Below are positions 9,126 to 18,065 of a stretch of 64,000 bases of DNA, piece after piece. The translations under genes and the position numbers were made by a program. Below the pieces are notes generated by a model that had not been told where the DNA came from, ran no database searches, and was given only the letters and a program-made list of their open reading frames with translations. This stretch comes from Albibacterium bauzanense (GTDB lineage: Bacteria > Bacteroidota > Bacteroidia > Sphingobacteriales > Sphingobacteriaceae). Each line of letters opens with the position of its first letter. The first letter of the stretch is position 1. Location: assembly GCF_004339765.1 (NCBI RefSeq), contig NZ_SMGO01000002.1:124001-188000 (forward strand), written 5' to 3'.

Positions 9126-9933
9126 AGATGAGGACATTGAGATTCTATTAATAGATTTACACCGAGCACATGGCTATGATTTTTCAGACTATAGCCGTGC
9201 TTCTATGAAAAGGAGGTTAATTAGGCTTATTACCATTGATAAATTTCCAAGTTTTGCAGAAATGCATTATCGTTTAATCCATGATAGTTTCTATTTAAGA
9301 CGATTCATCGAAGAAATTACAGTAAACGTTACAGAAATGTTTCGGGATCCTGAGTTCTTTAAATACCTTAGACAACATATCATTCCAACCTTAGGCACCT
9401 ATCCTTTTATTAGAATATGGGTCGCGGGCTGCGCCTCTGGTGAAGAGGCATATTCAATCGCAATTTTATTAAAAGAGGCCAATCTTTTACACAAGAGTTT
9501 AATTTATGCTACTGACTTAAATCCCCGAGTGCTGGAAAAAGCAAAATCAGGGATTTTCTCTTTGAAGTCAATCAAACAATATTCTGAGAATTACCTGGCC
9601 AGCGGCGGGTATGAAGATTTCTCATCCTATTATTCTGCAAAATATGATGTCGTTATATTTAATGAAGCACTTCGCAAGAAAGTAGTTTTCTCAACCCATA
9701 ACCTGGTTTCTGACTCTTCTTTCAATAGTTTTCAATTAGTATTATGCAGAAATGTATTGATCTACTTTAATACACACCTCCAGAGTCATGTACTTGATCT
9801 GATAGACAAAAGTTTGGATAACCTGGGATATCTAGCCATGGGTACAAAAGAAACCCTTCGCTTTTCCGGCATTTCTCCAAAATACAAACAAGTAGACACA
9901 AAAGAAAAGATATGGAGGAAACATGATAGCTGA
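9106..9933 (+). CDS. cheR: CheR-type protein-glutamate methyltransferase
   Basis: The 275-residue SAM-dependent methyltransferase has an N-terminal helical CheR_N region (about 1-75) with the ARASMKRRL-like arginine-rich helix. The catalytic domain follows, with the SAM loop GCASGEEAYSIAI and the C-terminal LCRNVLIYF motif. Classical CheR methylates chemoreceptors, but no chemoreceptor, CheA or CheW gene is in the window. The target is therefore likely a coiled-coil sensor, perhaps the adjacent giant kinase (inference). The start overlaps the receiver gene by 20 bp and the end overlaps cheB by 11 bp. Confidence 0.88.
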   Translation: MELQTVRDEDIEILLIDLHRAHGYDFSDYSRASMKRRLIRLITIDKFPSFAEMHYRLIHDSFYLRRFIEEITVNVTEMFRDPEFFKYLRQHIIPTLGTYPFIRIWVAGCASGEEAYSIAILLKEANLLHKSLIYATDLNPRVLEKAKSGIFSLKSIKQYSENYLASGGYEDFSSYYSAKYDVVIFNEALRKKVVFSTHNLVSDSSFNSFQLVLCRNVLIYFNTHLQSHVLDLIDKSLDNLGYLAMGTKETLRFSGISPKYKQVDTKEKIWRKHDS

Positions 9934-10498
9934 TCTAATTACAATAGGAGGATCAGCTGGCAGCCTGCAGGTTATTCTCGAAATCCTTCCAAGGCTCAGG
10001 TCCGACCTGTCCACTTCCATTGTCATTATTTTCCATAGGAAAGCTACCCCTAATCCAGAAATACTGATCAACCTTCTAGCCTTAAAAAGTTCTCTTCCTA
10101 TAAAAGAAGCTGAAGATAAAGAAAAGATAAAGCCTGGCGTAATATATATTGCAGCAGCCAACTATCACCTATTCGTAGAAAAAGATCATTCTTTTTCGCT
10201 TGATGCTTCAGAGAAAGTTAACTTTTCAAGACCAAGCATTGATCTCACTTTTATAACCGCTGCAGACGTTTATAAAAACCATACGATGGGCATTCTCCTT
10301 TCAGGAGCAAACTCAGATGGCATACGCGGACTTGAGGCCATCCAATCACAAGGAGGTTATTGCATAGCTCAAGATCCGGCTACTTCACAAGTACCCTATA
10401 TGCCTGCAAAAGCAATTTCCAAAAAGGTGGTCGATCATATTGCAACACCTGCAGAAATTGCAGATATTATTAATAACTGTAAATCTACAGTATCCTGA
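9923..10498 (+). CDS. cheB: CheB-type methylesterase catalytic domain protein
   Basis: The 191 residues form only the catalytic domain of CheB: nucleophile loop IGGSAGS (Ser11), HR box (His38) and the SGANSDG acid loop match the Ser-His-Asp triad. The N-terminal receiver of classical CheB is missing, so it cannot be phospho-activated in cis; the separate receiver proteins of the operon could replace it. It overlaps cheR by 11 bp. It is expected to remove methyl esters (or deamidate glutamines) on the substrate that CheR modifies. Confidence 0.86.
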   Translation: MIADLITIGGSAGSLQVILEILPRLRSDLSTSIVIIFHRKATPNPEILINLLALKSSLPIKEAEDKEKIKPGVIYIAAANYHLFVEKDHSFSLDASEKVNFSRPSIDLTFITAADVYKNHTMGILLSGANSDGIRGLEAIQSQGGYCIAQDPATSQVPYMPAKAISKKVVDHIATPAEIADIINNCKSTVS

Positions 10499-10600
10499 AT
10501 GTTTCTTTGTGGTTTAAAAAAGCACAACTATCATAACCATCAAGAGACTTATGCCCAAGTAAAATTTTACGTACATAAAGTCCCTTTCTATAAAATTCGT

Positions 10601-10608
10601 TATGTTTG
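10601..10608 (+). promoter_or_regulatory. -7 promoter element (TATGTTTG) for polyprenyl synthase
   Basis: Exact TAnnTTTG match 32 nt before the chosen start. It contains an in-frame ATG (10602), which therefore lies upstream of the expected transcript start and should not be used as the initiation codon. Confidence 0.5.
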
Positions 10609-10640
10609 TGCTGAAAAATTTCAAGCACTACTCTGCAAAC

Positions 10641-11612
10641 ATGTTGACACTCGGTGAGATAAAAAAACCCATTGCTGAACAACTTGATCTATTTGAAGGC
10701 AAGTTCAAGCAGTCCATGCAGAGCTCAGTGCCCCTTCTAGATCGTATAACACATTATATTGTTAAAAGGAAGGGAAAGCAGATCAGACCGATGTTTGTGT
10801 TTTTTGCAGCAGGTAACTGTGGCCTTATCAATGACGCAACACATCGGGGTGCAGCATTGGTTGAATTATTACACACAGCCACGCTGGTTCACGATGATGT
10901 TGTCGACAATTCCAATGAACGAAGAGGCTTCTTCTCTGTCAACGCTCTTTGGAAAAATAAAGTTGCAGTACTTGTAGGCGACTTCCTATTATCAAAAGGA
11001 CTTACGCTTTCGATCAAAAACAATGACTTCAAGCTTCTCAAGATAATTTCAGAAGCAATGGAACAAATGATCGAGGGTGAATTATTGCAAATGGAGAAAG
11101 CAAGGCGTCTTGATATTGATGAGGCTGTTTACTTTGAAGTTATCCGTAAAAAAACAGCATCTCTTATCGCTTCTTGCTGTGCATGCGGAGCCGCATCAGT
11201 AACTGCAGACGAAGAGGTTATCCAACGAATGGGTCAATTAGGAGAAAAGATCGGCATTGCCTTTCAAATAAAAGATGATCTATTCGATTTTGGAATCGAT
11301 GATGTAGGAAAACCCTTAGGAAATGATATCAAAGAAAAAAAGCTTACACTGCCTTTGATCCATGCCCTCAAACAAACTAAAAAAGCTGAAAAACGTTACT
11401 TTATTAACCTGGTGAAAAACCACAGTGAAGATTCAAAAAAGGTGAAAGAGGTAATTGACTTTGTAAAATCAAGCGGTGGCTTGCAATACGCCCACGAAAA
11501 AATGCTTGAATATCAAGACGAGGCCTTCAGGATATTAGACACCTTTCCTGAAAGTGAATACCGTACAGGACTTCAACAATTAGTACAATTTACAACAGAG
11601 CGTAAAAAATAA
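10641..11612 (+). CDS. trans-polyprenyl diphosphate synthase
   Basis: The 323-residue all-helical synthase condenses isopentenyl diphosphate into a long polyprenyl chain, probably the menaquinone side chain. It shows the first Asp-rich motif in LVHDDVVDN, the GKQIRP substrate loop near the N-terminus and the second Asp-rich motif in IKDDLFDFG. I chose ATG 10641 (MLTLGEIKKPIAEQ), where family members start. The in-frame ATG at 10602 lies inside the -7 promoter element. The next gene begins 3 bp after the stop, so both are likely co-transcribed. Exact chain length cannot be read from sequence. Confidence 0.9.
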   Translation: MLTLGEIKKPIAEQLDLFEGKFKQSMQSSVPLLDRITHYIVKRKGKQIRPMFVFFAAGNCGLINDATHRGAALVELLHTATLVHDDVVDNSNERRGFFSVNALWKNKVAVLVGDFLLSKGLTLSIKNNDFKLLKIISEAMEQMIEGELLQMEKARRLDIDEAVYFEVIRKKTASLIASCCACGAASVTADEEVIQRMGQLGEKIGIAFQIKDDLFDFGIDDVGKPLGNDIKEKKLTLPLIHALKQTKKAEKRYFINLVKNHSEDSKKVKEVIDFVKSSGGLQYAHEKMLEYQDEAFRILDTFPESEYRTGLQQLVQFTTERKK

Positions 11613-11615
11613 AAA

Positions 11616-12692
11616 ATGGATTCTTCTTTTCTGACACATGAACTTCTTTTCTTTGGTGGATTTCTAATATTTATCGCTCTCATGCTTGCTATTGACCTCG
11701 GTCTCTTCAGTAAAAAGAACGAAGCCATCAGCTTTAAAGCAGCCGCAATAATGAGTACCGTTTGGGTAACTTTTGCACTCATATTTTATGTTATACTCCG
11801 CATCTGGGGAAATGAGCTACACAACATTCAAGACTTTGAAACCCTTGTAGCCATTACAGAAAAGCACATGCATAACATTCAATTGATCCCGGATGACCTT
11901 GCAGCAAGTTTAAGAATTTACAACAACAACCTCGCTCTCGAATACCTCACAGGTTATGTAGTAGAATATGCTCTTTCAGTAGATAATATCTTTGTTATGG
12001 TTTTGATCTTCAGCTCGTTTGGAGTTGACCCTAAATATTACCACCGTGTATTAGTTTGGGGAATAATGGGAGCTTTAATATTCCGTTTTATCTTTATCTT
12101 CTTAGGAGCAGCATTAATCAGCCGTTTCGATTGGATTTTATACGTTTTCGGCATCTTCCTGGTTTATACAGGAATCATGATGTTTATTAAAAGAAACGAA
12201 GAAGAAACCATGGATCCGCAAGAGAATAAAATAGTACGATTCGCATCCAAGCATTTCTCTGTAACGCCCAACTTTATTGGCGATCATTTCTTTCATAACA
12301 TAGATGGGAAAAGGTTTATAACACCTCTTTTTCTTGTATTATTGATGATAGAGTCAACCGATATCATATTTGCAGTCGATTCCATTCCAGCGATCTTTTC
12401 AGTAACTCAAGACCCTTATATCGTATTCTTCTCTAATATTTTTGCCATACTTGGATTAAGATCCATGTTCTTCCTTTTAGTAAATGTAATCCATAAATTC
12501 CATTACTTAAAAGCCGGACTAGCTTTCCTTTTGGTATTTATCGGAGCAAAAATGCTATTACATACACCTTTAGAAAGTATTGGCTTTACAACCTCACATT
12601 CGCTCATAGTGATTGTTACTATATTAGCAGGAAGTATTATTCTATCGCTTTTATTTCCGAAGAAGGAACCATCAAAACCGGCAAAAAAATAG
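11616..12692 (+). CDS. TerC/Alx family integral membrane protein
   Basis: The 358-residue protein has about eight membrane helices. The two acidic helix motifs of the TerC family are present: EYALSVDNIFVMVLIFS and ESTDIIFAVDSIPAIF, whose Glu/Asp residues are thought to bind or move metal ions. The family includes the Mn2+ exporters Alx/MeeF of E. coli, so manganese or general metal handling is a better guess than tellurite resistance. It begins 3 bp after the polyprenyl synthase gene and ends 18 bp from the convergent GH3 gene. Confidence 0.87.
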   Translation: MDSSFLTHELLFFGGFLIFIALMLAIDLGLFSKKNEAISFKAAAIMSTVWVTFALIFYVILRIWGNELHNIQDFETLVAITEKHMHNIQLIPDDLAASLRIYNNNLALEYLTGYVVEYALSVDNIFVMVLIFSSFGVDPKYYHRVLVWGIMGALIFRFIFIFLGAALISRFDWILYVFGIFLVYTGIMMFIKRNEEETMDPQENKIVRFASKHFSVTPNFIGDHFFHNIDGKRFITPLFLVLLMIESTDIIFAVDSIPAIFSVTQDPYIVFFSNIFAILGLRSMFFLLVNVIHKFHYLKAGLAFLLVFIGAKMLLHTPLESIGFTTSHSLIVIVTILAGSIILSLLFPKKEPSKPAKK

Positions 12693-12710
12693 AATAAGAG
12701 CAAAGGCTTT

Positions 12711-14228
12711 TTAAGAATTCTCGGCGATCATTGCTAAAACGTCATCCAGAAAAACGCGGTCATTTGACAAGCGTGGAACTTTGTTCTGTCCGCCGAGCTT
12801 TCCACGCTTCTTCATCCAATTATAAAAGGTGCCTTCTTTGGCTATATGGATAATAGGTTCTTTCAAAGCTAAATTACTGACGCGTTTTGCATCATAGTCT
12901 GAGTTAACCTGCCTCAATACTTTATCCAGCACCTCAAAAAAGTGTGGGGCACTTTCCGGCTGTTTTTCAAATTCAATAACCCATTCATGTGCACCTGCTT
13001 CTTTATCTTTAAAATAAACAGGTCCGGCAGTATAATCTTTCACAATGGCGCCTGTTGCCTTACAGGCAGCACGAATTGCATCATCAGCATTATCCACAAT
13101 AAGCTCTTCGCCAAAAGTATTGATATATTGCTTGGTCCTTCCACTTACCTGGATACGGTATGGAGATAAAGAAGTAAACTTTACGGTATCTCCAATCATA
13201 TATCGCCATAATCCTGCATTAGTAGAAATAATAATCGCATAGTTTTTTCCCAATTCAACCTCGCTCAGATTCTTAGTTTTAGGGTGTTCATCCAAGAGAT
13301 TCTCCATAGGTAAAAACTCAAAGTAGATACCATAATCCAGCATCAAGAGCATTTCATCCGAATCAGGAAGATCCTGGATAGCAAAATAACCTTCCGAAGC
13401 ATTATAGTTTTCCATATAATACATATTCTCAGAAGGTATTAATTGGTCAAACTGTTCGCGATAAGGTTTAAAGCTCACTCCGCCATGAAAGTAGAACTCT
13501 AAATTAGGCCATACCTCCAGCAGATTAGACTTCCCTGAAATTTCAAGTATCCGCTTTGCCAATACAATATTCCAGGTAGGAACACCAGAAATACTGGTAA
13601 TATTTTCATTTAAAGCCTGATGCGCAATCTTCTCTATTTTCTCTTCAAAATTAGGATTCAATGTTAATTCAATATCCGGGAAACGATGGTACTCTGCCCA
13701 AAAGGGAAGATTCTGAACAATAATAGCAGATAGGTCACCCGATGAAGTTTTACCTATCTCATTAATCTGATGGCTTCCTCCCAAAACAAGGCCTTTTCCT
13801 TCAAAAACAGCATTATCTGGTCTGTTATGACAGTAGATACTCAATAAATCTTTACCTCCTGTATAATGGCAATCTTCCAATGCCTCCTCACTAACGGGTA
13901 TAAACTTACTTCTATCCGCGGTAGTGCCCGATGATTTAGCAAACCATTTAATCGGCGAAGGCCACAGTATATTCTGCTCCCCCTTTAACATTCTTTCTAT
14001 GTAGGGCTTTAGAGTATCGTAATTCTGAATGGGTACACGTTCTTTAAATACCTCCGGACTTGAAATAGATTCATAATCATATTTCTTACCCCATTCTGTG
14101 GCCTGGGCAGCTGCTATCAGATCGTGAAGCCATTCCTCCTGAACCTCATTTGGATATTTTTTAAACAGCTCAATCTGATGCATGCGCTTTTTCATTATCC
14201 ACTTAAGGATCGAATTAACAATCGCCAT
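12711..14228 (-). CDS. GH3 auxin-responsive promoter family protein (acyl-adenylating amidosynthetase-like)
   Basis: The 505 residues belong to the GH3 family of the ANL adenylating superfamily. KWFAKSSGTTADRSKFIPV is the ATP-binding P-loop-like motif, YNASEGYFAIQ is the middle motif and YRIQVSGRTKQYINTFGEE is the C-terminal hinge. Plant GH3 enzymes join amino acids to jasmonate or auxin; the bacterial substrate is unknown. It is the last gene of a recJ-lptB-GH3 unit with 8 bp between it and lptB. A role in lipid or envelope acyl chemistry would fit lptB linkage but is only inference. Confidence 0.88.
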   Translation of the reverse strand: MAIVNSILKWIMKKRMHQIELFKKYPNEVQEEWLHDLIAAAQATEWGKKYDYESISSPEVFKERVPIQNYDTLKPYIERMLKGEQNILWPSPIKWFAKSSGTTADRSKFIPVSEEALEDCHYTGGKDLLSIYCHNRPDNAVFEGKGLVLGGSHQINEIGKTSSGDLSAIIVQNLPFWAEYHRFPDIELTLNPNFEEKIEKIAHQALNENITSISGVPTWNIVLAKRILEISGKSNLLEVWPNLEFYFHGGVSFKPYREQFDQLIPSENMYYMENYNASEGYFAIQDLPDSDEMLLMLDYGIYFEFLPMENLLDEHPKTKNLSEVELGKNYAIIISTNAGLWRYMIGDTVKFTSLSPYRIQVSGRTKQYINTFGEELIVDNADDAIRAACKATGAIVKDYTAGPVYFKDKEAGAHEWVIEFEKQPESAPHFFEVLDKVLRQVNSDYDAKRVSNLALKEPIIHIAKEGTFYNWMKKRGKLGGQNKVPRLSNDRVFLDDVLAMIAENS

Positions 14229-14236
14229 TCTGTTCG

Positions 14237-14971
14237 CTAACGTTTTTTAATTTTTAACTCAAAATGCTGACCCAGATAATACGTTCGCGCCATCTCATTC
14301 ACTGCAATTTCTTGTGGAGTACCGGTTAACATAATACGACCTTCAGTTAGTAAATAAGCCCGATCGGTAATGGATAAAGTTTCCTGAACATTATGATCGG
14401 TTATTAAAATACCAATATTACGATGCTTCAATTTATAAACAATAGTTTGAATTTCATCCACTGCAATAGGATCGACCCCGGCAAAGGGTTCATCCAGCAA
14501 AATGAAATTAGGGTTGGCCGCCAGGGCACGGGCAATTTCTGTACGCCTCCTCTCTCCCCCGGAAAGCAAATCTCCTCTGTTTTTACGCACTTTATTTAAA
14601 CTAAATTCACCAATAAGCTCCTCCAGCTTTGCCATCCGCTCCTCTTTGTCTTTATAATGAATTTCAAGTACAGCAAGAATATTATCCTCTACAGAAAGCT
14701 TTCTGAATACAGAGGCTTCCTGAGCCAGATAACCGATCCCCTTTTGAGCTCTGCGATACATGGCATCACCCGTAATATCTTCATCTCCTAAAAATACGCG
14801 GCCCAAAGTAGGTTTTACCAAACCCACGATCATGTAAAAAGAAGTTGTTTTTCCAGCTCCATTCGGTCCCAATAAACCCACAATTTCTCCTTGCTCAACC
14901 TGAAATGAGACATCATCTACAACCTTACGCTGCTTATATTTCTTTACTAAATGTTCCGCTCTTAAAATCAT
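14237..14971 (-). CDS. lptB: LPS export ABC transporter ATPase
   Basis: The 244-residue cytoplasmic ATPase powers LPS extraction through LptF/LptG. Walker A is GPNGAGKTT, the signature is [19 protein letters not shown], Walker B is [12 protein letters not shown], and the H-loop reads ITDHNVQET. These are typical of LptB, including the YLGQHFEL-like C-terminus. It lies 9 bp after recJ and 8 bp before the GH3 gene. The matching permease of this family is at 192-1625. Confidence 0.94.
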   Translation of the reverse strand: MILRAEHLVKKYKQRKVVDDVSFQVEQGEIVGLLGPNGAGKTTSFYMIVGLVKPTLGRVFLGDEDITGDAMYRRAQKGIGYLAQEASVFRKLSVEDNILAVLEIHYKDKEERMAKLEELIGEFSLNKVRKNRGDLLSGGERRRTEIARALAANPNFILLDEPFAGVDPIAVDEIQTIVYKLKHRNIGILITDHNVQETLSITDRAYLLTEGRIMLTGTPQEIAVNEMARTYYLGQHFELKIKKR

Positions 14972-14980
14972 ATTACGTCG

Positions 14981-16705
14981 CTAATTTACCGATTCAGTTG
15001 AATATTCAGCCATTTTAATTCCCTTAATATTTAATTGGATTGATCTTCTATCCCGCCATACATTCTCTTCAATTGAATAGCAAATATCAAATGGCATGCC
15101 CTTGCTAACAAGCGAATGCATTTCTGCTAAACCAAAACCAATGCATTCAAAAGCAGCAGAAGCTCCCTGAACCACCCGCATCTTTAAATGATCTTTTCCT
15201 ACAACATCTGCATAACCCAATAAGTTAACTCCTTTACTCAAAAACAATGGAGTTTCATTTTGAGGCCCAAAAGGTGCAAAGCGTTTTAATATCCTAAAAA
15301 ACTTACCATCTATTTCTTCTAAATTAAGAACCTCATGAATCAACAATTCGGGAGTCAGTAATTGTAATGGAATATTGGCAGCTACAATTTCTTCAAAACG
15401 AGACTGAAATGCTCCTACATTTTCCTCCAGCATAGATAAGCCTGCTGCATATTTATGTCCTCCAAATTGCTCAAAAAGCTCACTACATTGATTTAATGCT
15501 TCATACAGATCATAACCTAAAACGGATCTTGCAGAGCCAGATACCATCCCATTAGAGCGGGTCAATACAACTGTAGGCCTATAATATTTCTCTGTTAAAC
15601 GCGAAGCTACTATGCCAATCACCCCTTTATGCCAATCCTCTTTATAAACAACCGTAGTTTTTCGATGCCGAAGTTCCTCGCTTTCATCAATCATCGCAAG
15701 CGCCTCTTCGGTAATCCGACTATCAAAATCTTTGCGTTCACTATTCTGTACATCAATCTGCTCGCTAAACTCCCTTGCCTCTTCTGCACTTCGTGATATC
15801 AAAAGAAAAACAGCATCCCGTGCATGCTTTATCCTCCCTGCAGCATTAATCCGCGGACCTATCTGAAAAACTAAATCGCGTGCAGTAAACCCCGTTTTAT
15901 TGCCCGATAATTCAATAAGAGCAGCCAGTCCCACACAGGGATTTGAATTAAACTTCTGAAGTCCATAATAAGTAAGAACCCTATTTTCTCCAACAATTGG
16001 AACAATATCAGAAGCGATACTAACCGCAACCAAATCCAGGTAACAATAAACCTTATCCTTCGGAATTGAATTACTTTGTGCAAAAGCCTGAATAAGCTTA
16101 AAACCTATTCCGGCTCCTGATAGCTCCTTAAAAGGATAGATACAGTCTGCCCGTTTCGGATCCAGAATAGCTATTGCTTCTGGTAATGCATCATCCGGAT
16201 TATGATGATCGGCAATAATGAAATCAATTTGTTTTGAGTTAGCATAAGCCACCTTATCCATTGATTTTATACCACAATCCAATGCAATGATAAGAGAAAA
16301 ACCATGCTCATAAGCATAATCAATGCCCTCAGTAGAAATGCCATAGCCCTCCGAATAACGGTCGGGTATATAAAAATCAAGCTTGTTATAAAACTCTCTG
16401 AAAAAACTATAAACCAAAGCAACCGCTGTAGTACCATCTACATCGTAATCGCCATAAATCAAGATTTTTTCATTTTTTTTCAGGGCTTCCTCAATTCTGG
16501 ATACAGCTTTATCCATATCCTTCATTAAAAAAGGGTCGTGAAGATGCTCAAGTTCCGGGCAAAAGAAGTGTTCAGCATCCTGGTAACTTTGAATTTCTCT
16601 GTTCGTTAATAAACGTGCTAAAACCCGGCTGATACCTAAAGATTTACAGAGCTCCTCTACCTTCTTAGGATAAAGCAGAACCTGTTCTACCCATCTTTTT
16701 TGCAT
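14981..16705 (-). CDS. recJ: single-stranded-DNA-specific exonuclease RecJ
   Basis: The 574-residue 5'-3' ssDNA exonuclease acts in recombination and mismatch repair. DHH-domain motifs are visible: GDYDVDGTTAVALV, ALDCGIK, ADHHNPDD, then the DHHA1 part with VIGIVASRL and FGGHKYAAGLSM. The C-terminal OB domain follows. ATG 16705 (MQKRWVEQVLLYPKK) is the natural start; a TTG five codons earlier is less likely. It heads the recJ-lptB-GH3 operon. The start is 71 bp from the divergent metallo-hydrolase. Confidence 0.95.
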   Translation of the reverse strand: MQKRWVEQVLLYPKKVEELCKSLGISRVLARLLTNREIQSYQDAEHFFCPELEHLHDPFLMKDMDKAVSRIEEALKKNEKILIYGDYDVDGTTAVALVYSFFREFYNKLDFYIPDRYSEGYGISTEGIDYAYEHGFSLIIALDCGIKSMDKVAYANSKQIDFIIADHHNPDDALPEAIAILDPKRADCIYPFKELSGAGIGFKLIQAFAQSNSIPKDKVYCYLDLVAVSIASDIVPIVGENRVLTYYGLQKFNSNPCVGLAALIELSGNKTGFTARDLVFQIGPRINAAGRIKHARDAVFLLISRSAEEAREFSEQIDVQNSERKDFDSRITEEALAMIDESEELRHRKTTVVYKEDWHKGVIGIVASRLTEKYYRPTVVLTRSNGMVSGSARSVLGYDLYEALNQCSELFEQFGGHKYAAGLSMLEENVGAFQSRFEEIVAANIPLQLLTPELLIHEVLNLEEIDGKFFRILKRFAPFGPQNETPLFLSKGVNLLGYADVVGKDHLKMRVVQGASAAFECIGFGLAEMHSLVSKGMPFDICYSIEENVWRDRRSIQLNIKGIKMAEYSTESVN

Positions 16706-16776
16706 ATATTTGTAATACAATTTTGGTAAATATACGTCATGTGAGCCGTATTAACAACGAATCAAAACACACTCTT

Positions 16777-17544
16777 ATGCAAACTTTCTCATTACATGAA
16801 GGATATTATTCAGTAGGTATAGATAAAAAATTCATTCCTTTTGATCCAAAAACAGATGATAAAAAAGACAGAAAGGGCTCACTATTTATTCACGTACAAC
16901 CCTTCCTGGTTCAACACAATAACGATCTTATTGTAATTGATACCGGCCTTGGGCAACACCGGAACGGAGAACTTTTAATCCATTCCAATATTCGAAAAGA
17001 GGGCTTTGATCCATCCGATGTTAATCTAGTACTGATGTCTCATCTCCATCAAGATCATTCTTCAGGAATGGTTTTCGAAAAGGATGGAAAGCTGGAAATT
17101 ACCTTCCCCAATGCAGAATATGTTATTCAACGCCAAGAGTGGGAAGAAGCCTACAGCGGAAACTCTTCTTCTTATCGAACTGAAGTGTTCGATGTGCTTC
17201 AACGCAGCGGACAAGTTCAATTTGTTGAAGGCAACGGACAATTAAACGACTATATCCGTTATGAATTAAGTGGAGGGCATACCAAGGCTCACCAGGTCTT
17301 CCATATTGAAGGAGACGACCAGCTTGTTTTCTACGGAGGAGATGAATGGCCTGAACCCGAACAAGCCTTGCGTCAATTTATGGCAAAATACGACTACGAT
17401 GGCCGGAAAGCCATGGAATTAAGAGAGCAATATGCAAATTCAGCAGCCGAAAACAATTGGAAGTGCTTGTTCTACCACGCCAATGACACATCCATAGCCA
17501 CCATTGCCAAACAGGACGAAAGCTTTAAAATAATTCCGGCATAA
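16777..17544 (+). CDS. MBL-fold metallo-hydrolase
   Basis: The 255-residue protein has a metallo-beta-lactamase fold with metal-binding SHLHQDHSSGM (HxHxDH), then LSGGHTKAH and the later YGGDEW motif. It resembles quorum-quenching lactonase/N-acyl hydrolase relatives, but the substrate cannot be told. ATG 16777 (MQTFSLHEGYYSVG) is preferred because an upstream extension would use TTG or GTG and adds a non-conserved leader. It has no signal peptide, so it is cytoplasmic. Confidence 0.85.
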   Translation: MQTFSLHEGYYSVGIDKKFIPFDPKTDDKKDRKGSLFIHVQPFLVQHNNDLIVIDTGLGQHRNGELLIHSNIRKEGFDPSDVNLVLMSHLHQDHSSGMVFEKDGKLEITFPNAEYVIQRQEWEEAYSGNSSSYRTEVFDVLQRSGQVQFVEGNGQLNDYIRYELSGGHTKAHQVFHIEGDDQLVFYGGDEWPEPEQALRQFMAKYDYDGRKAMELREQYANSAAENNWKCLFYHANDTSIATIAKQDESFKIIPA

Positions 17545-17565
17545 GCTCGGTAAACACCTTAAAAT

Positions 17566-17973
17566 TTACCAGTTAAACTGAATATCTTTTTCTATGGCCG
17601 GGTCTAAGCTATAGTAAACCGGACAAGTTACAGCTGCTTTTTCCAAAATAGCTTTCTCTTTATCGCTATAACTTTTTCCTGCCGGAAAAGTGAAGGAAAC
17701 GTCCAGCCTAACTATTCTGCGAGGATCTGTTCCCATAACCTTGGTGGTTTCTAACTTCGTTCCCTCTATTTCAATCTCGTGCGTACGGGCAGCAATGCCC
17801 ATAAGCGTTAACATGCAACTGCCCAAGGCTGTTGCCACTAAATCAGAAGGCGAAAAAGCTTCACCCTTACCCTGGTTATCAACCGGCGCATCTGTAATTA
17901 TCGAATTTCCTGATTTCAAATGGGTTGCTCTTGTGCGTAATTCCCCTAAATATTCATTTCGTATCGTAGCCAT
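17566..17973 (-). CDS. OsmC/Ohr family peroxiredoxin-like protein
   Basis: The 135-residue protein carries the two redox cysteines of the OsmC family, in ALGSCMLTLM and VTCPVYYSL. It would reduce organic hydroperoxides. It lies alone and converges on the metallo-hydrolase with a 21-bp gap. OsmC and Ohr subtypes are hard to separate by eye; the SPSDLVATALGSC start of the core helix favours an OsmC/YhfA-like member. Confidence 0.88.
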   Translation of the reverse strand: MATIRNEYLGELRTRATHLKSGNSIITDAPVDNQGKGEAFSPSDLVATALGSCMLTLMGIAARTHEIEIEGTKLETTKVMGTDPRRIVRLDVSFTFPAGKSYSDKEKAILEKAAVTCPVYYSLDPAIEKDIQFNW

Positions 17974-18053
17974 AATATAATAATGATGTAATAATCGTGG
18001 TAATTCTAAAGTTCACTTGGTTTATCTACCACACTAAATTACAATATTATCTT

Positions 18054-18061
18054 TACTTTTG
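18054..18061 (+). promoter_or_regulatory. -7 promoter element (TACTTTTG) for lipA
   Basis: Exact TAnnTTTG match. Four bases separate it from ATG 18066, so the transcript is expected to be leaderless. Its position also rules against the longer reading frame starting at 17997. Confidence 0.62.
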
Positions 18062-18065
18062 TAGT

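Noticed and set aside
3526-10498. Chemotaxis operon controlling flagella
   Set aside because: No cheA, cheW, receptor or flagellar gene is seen and the group is typically non-flagellated; the operon is better read as a stand-alone phosphorelay.
10602-10640. Upstream ATG start for polyprenyl synthase
   Set aside because: The ATG is inside the -7 promoter element and the extra 13 residues are not family-like.
10499-10656. 52-codon frame directly after cheB (ATG 10499)
   Set aside because: It overlaps the promoter and start of the polyprenyl synthase gene and its product (Cys/His/Lys-rich, no domain) looks random.
11616-12692. Tellurite-resistance gene terC
   Set aside because: The gene is in the TerC family, but it stands without other ter genes and sits in a housekeeping operon, so tellurite resistance is not supported.
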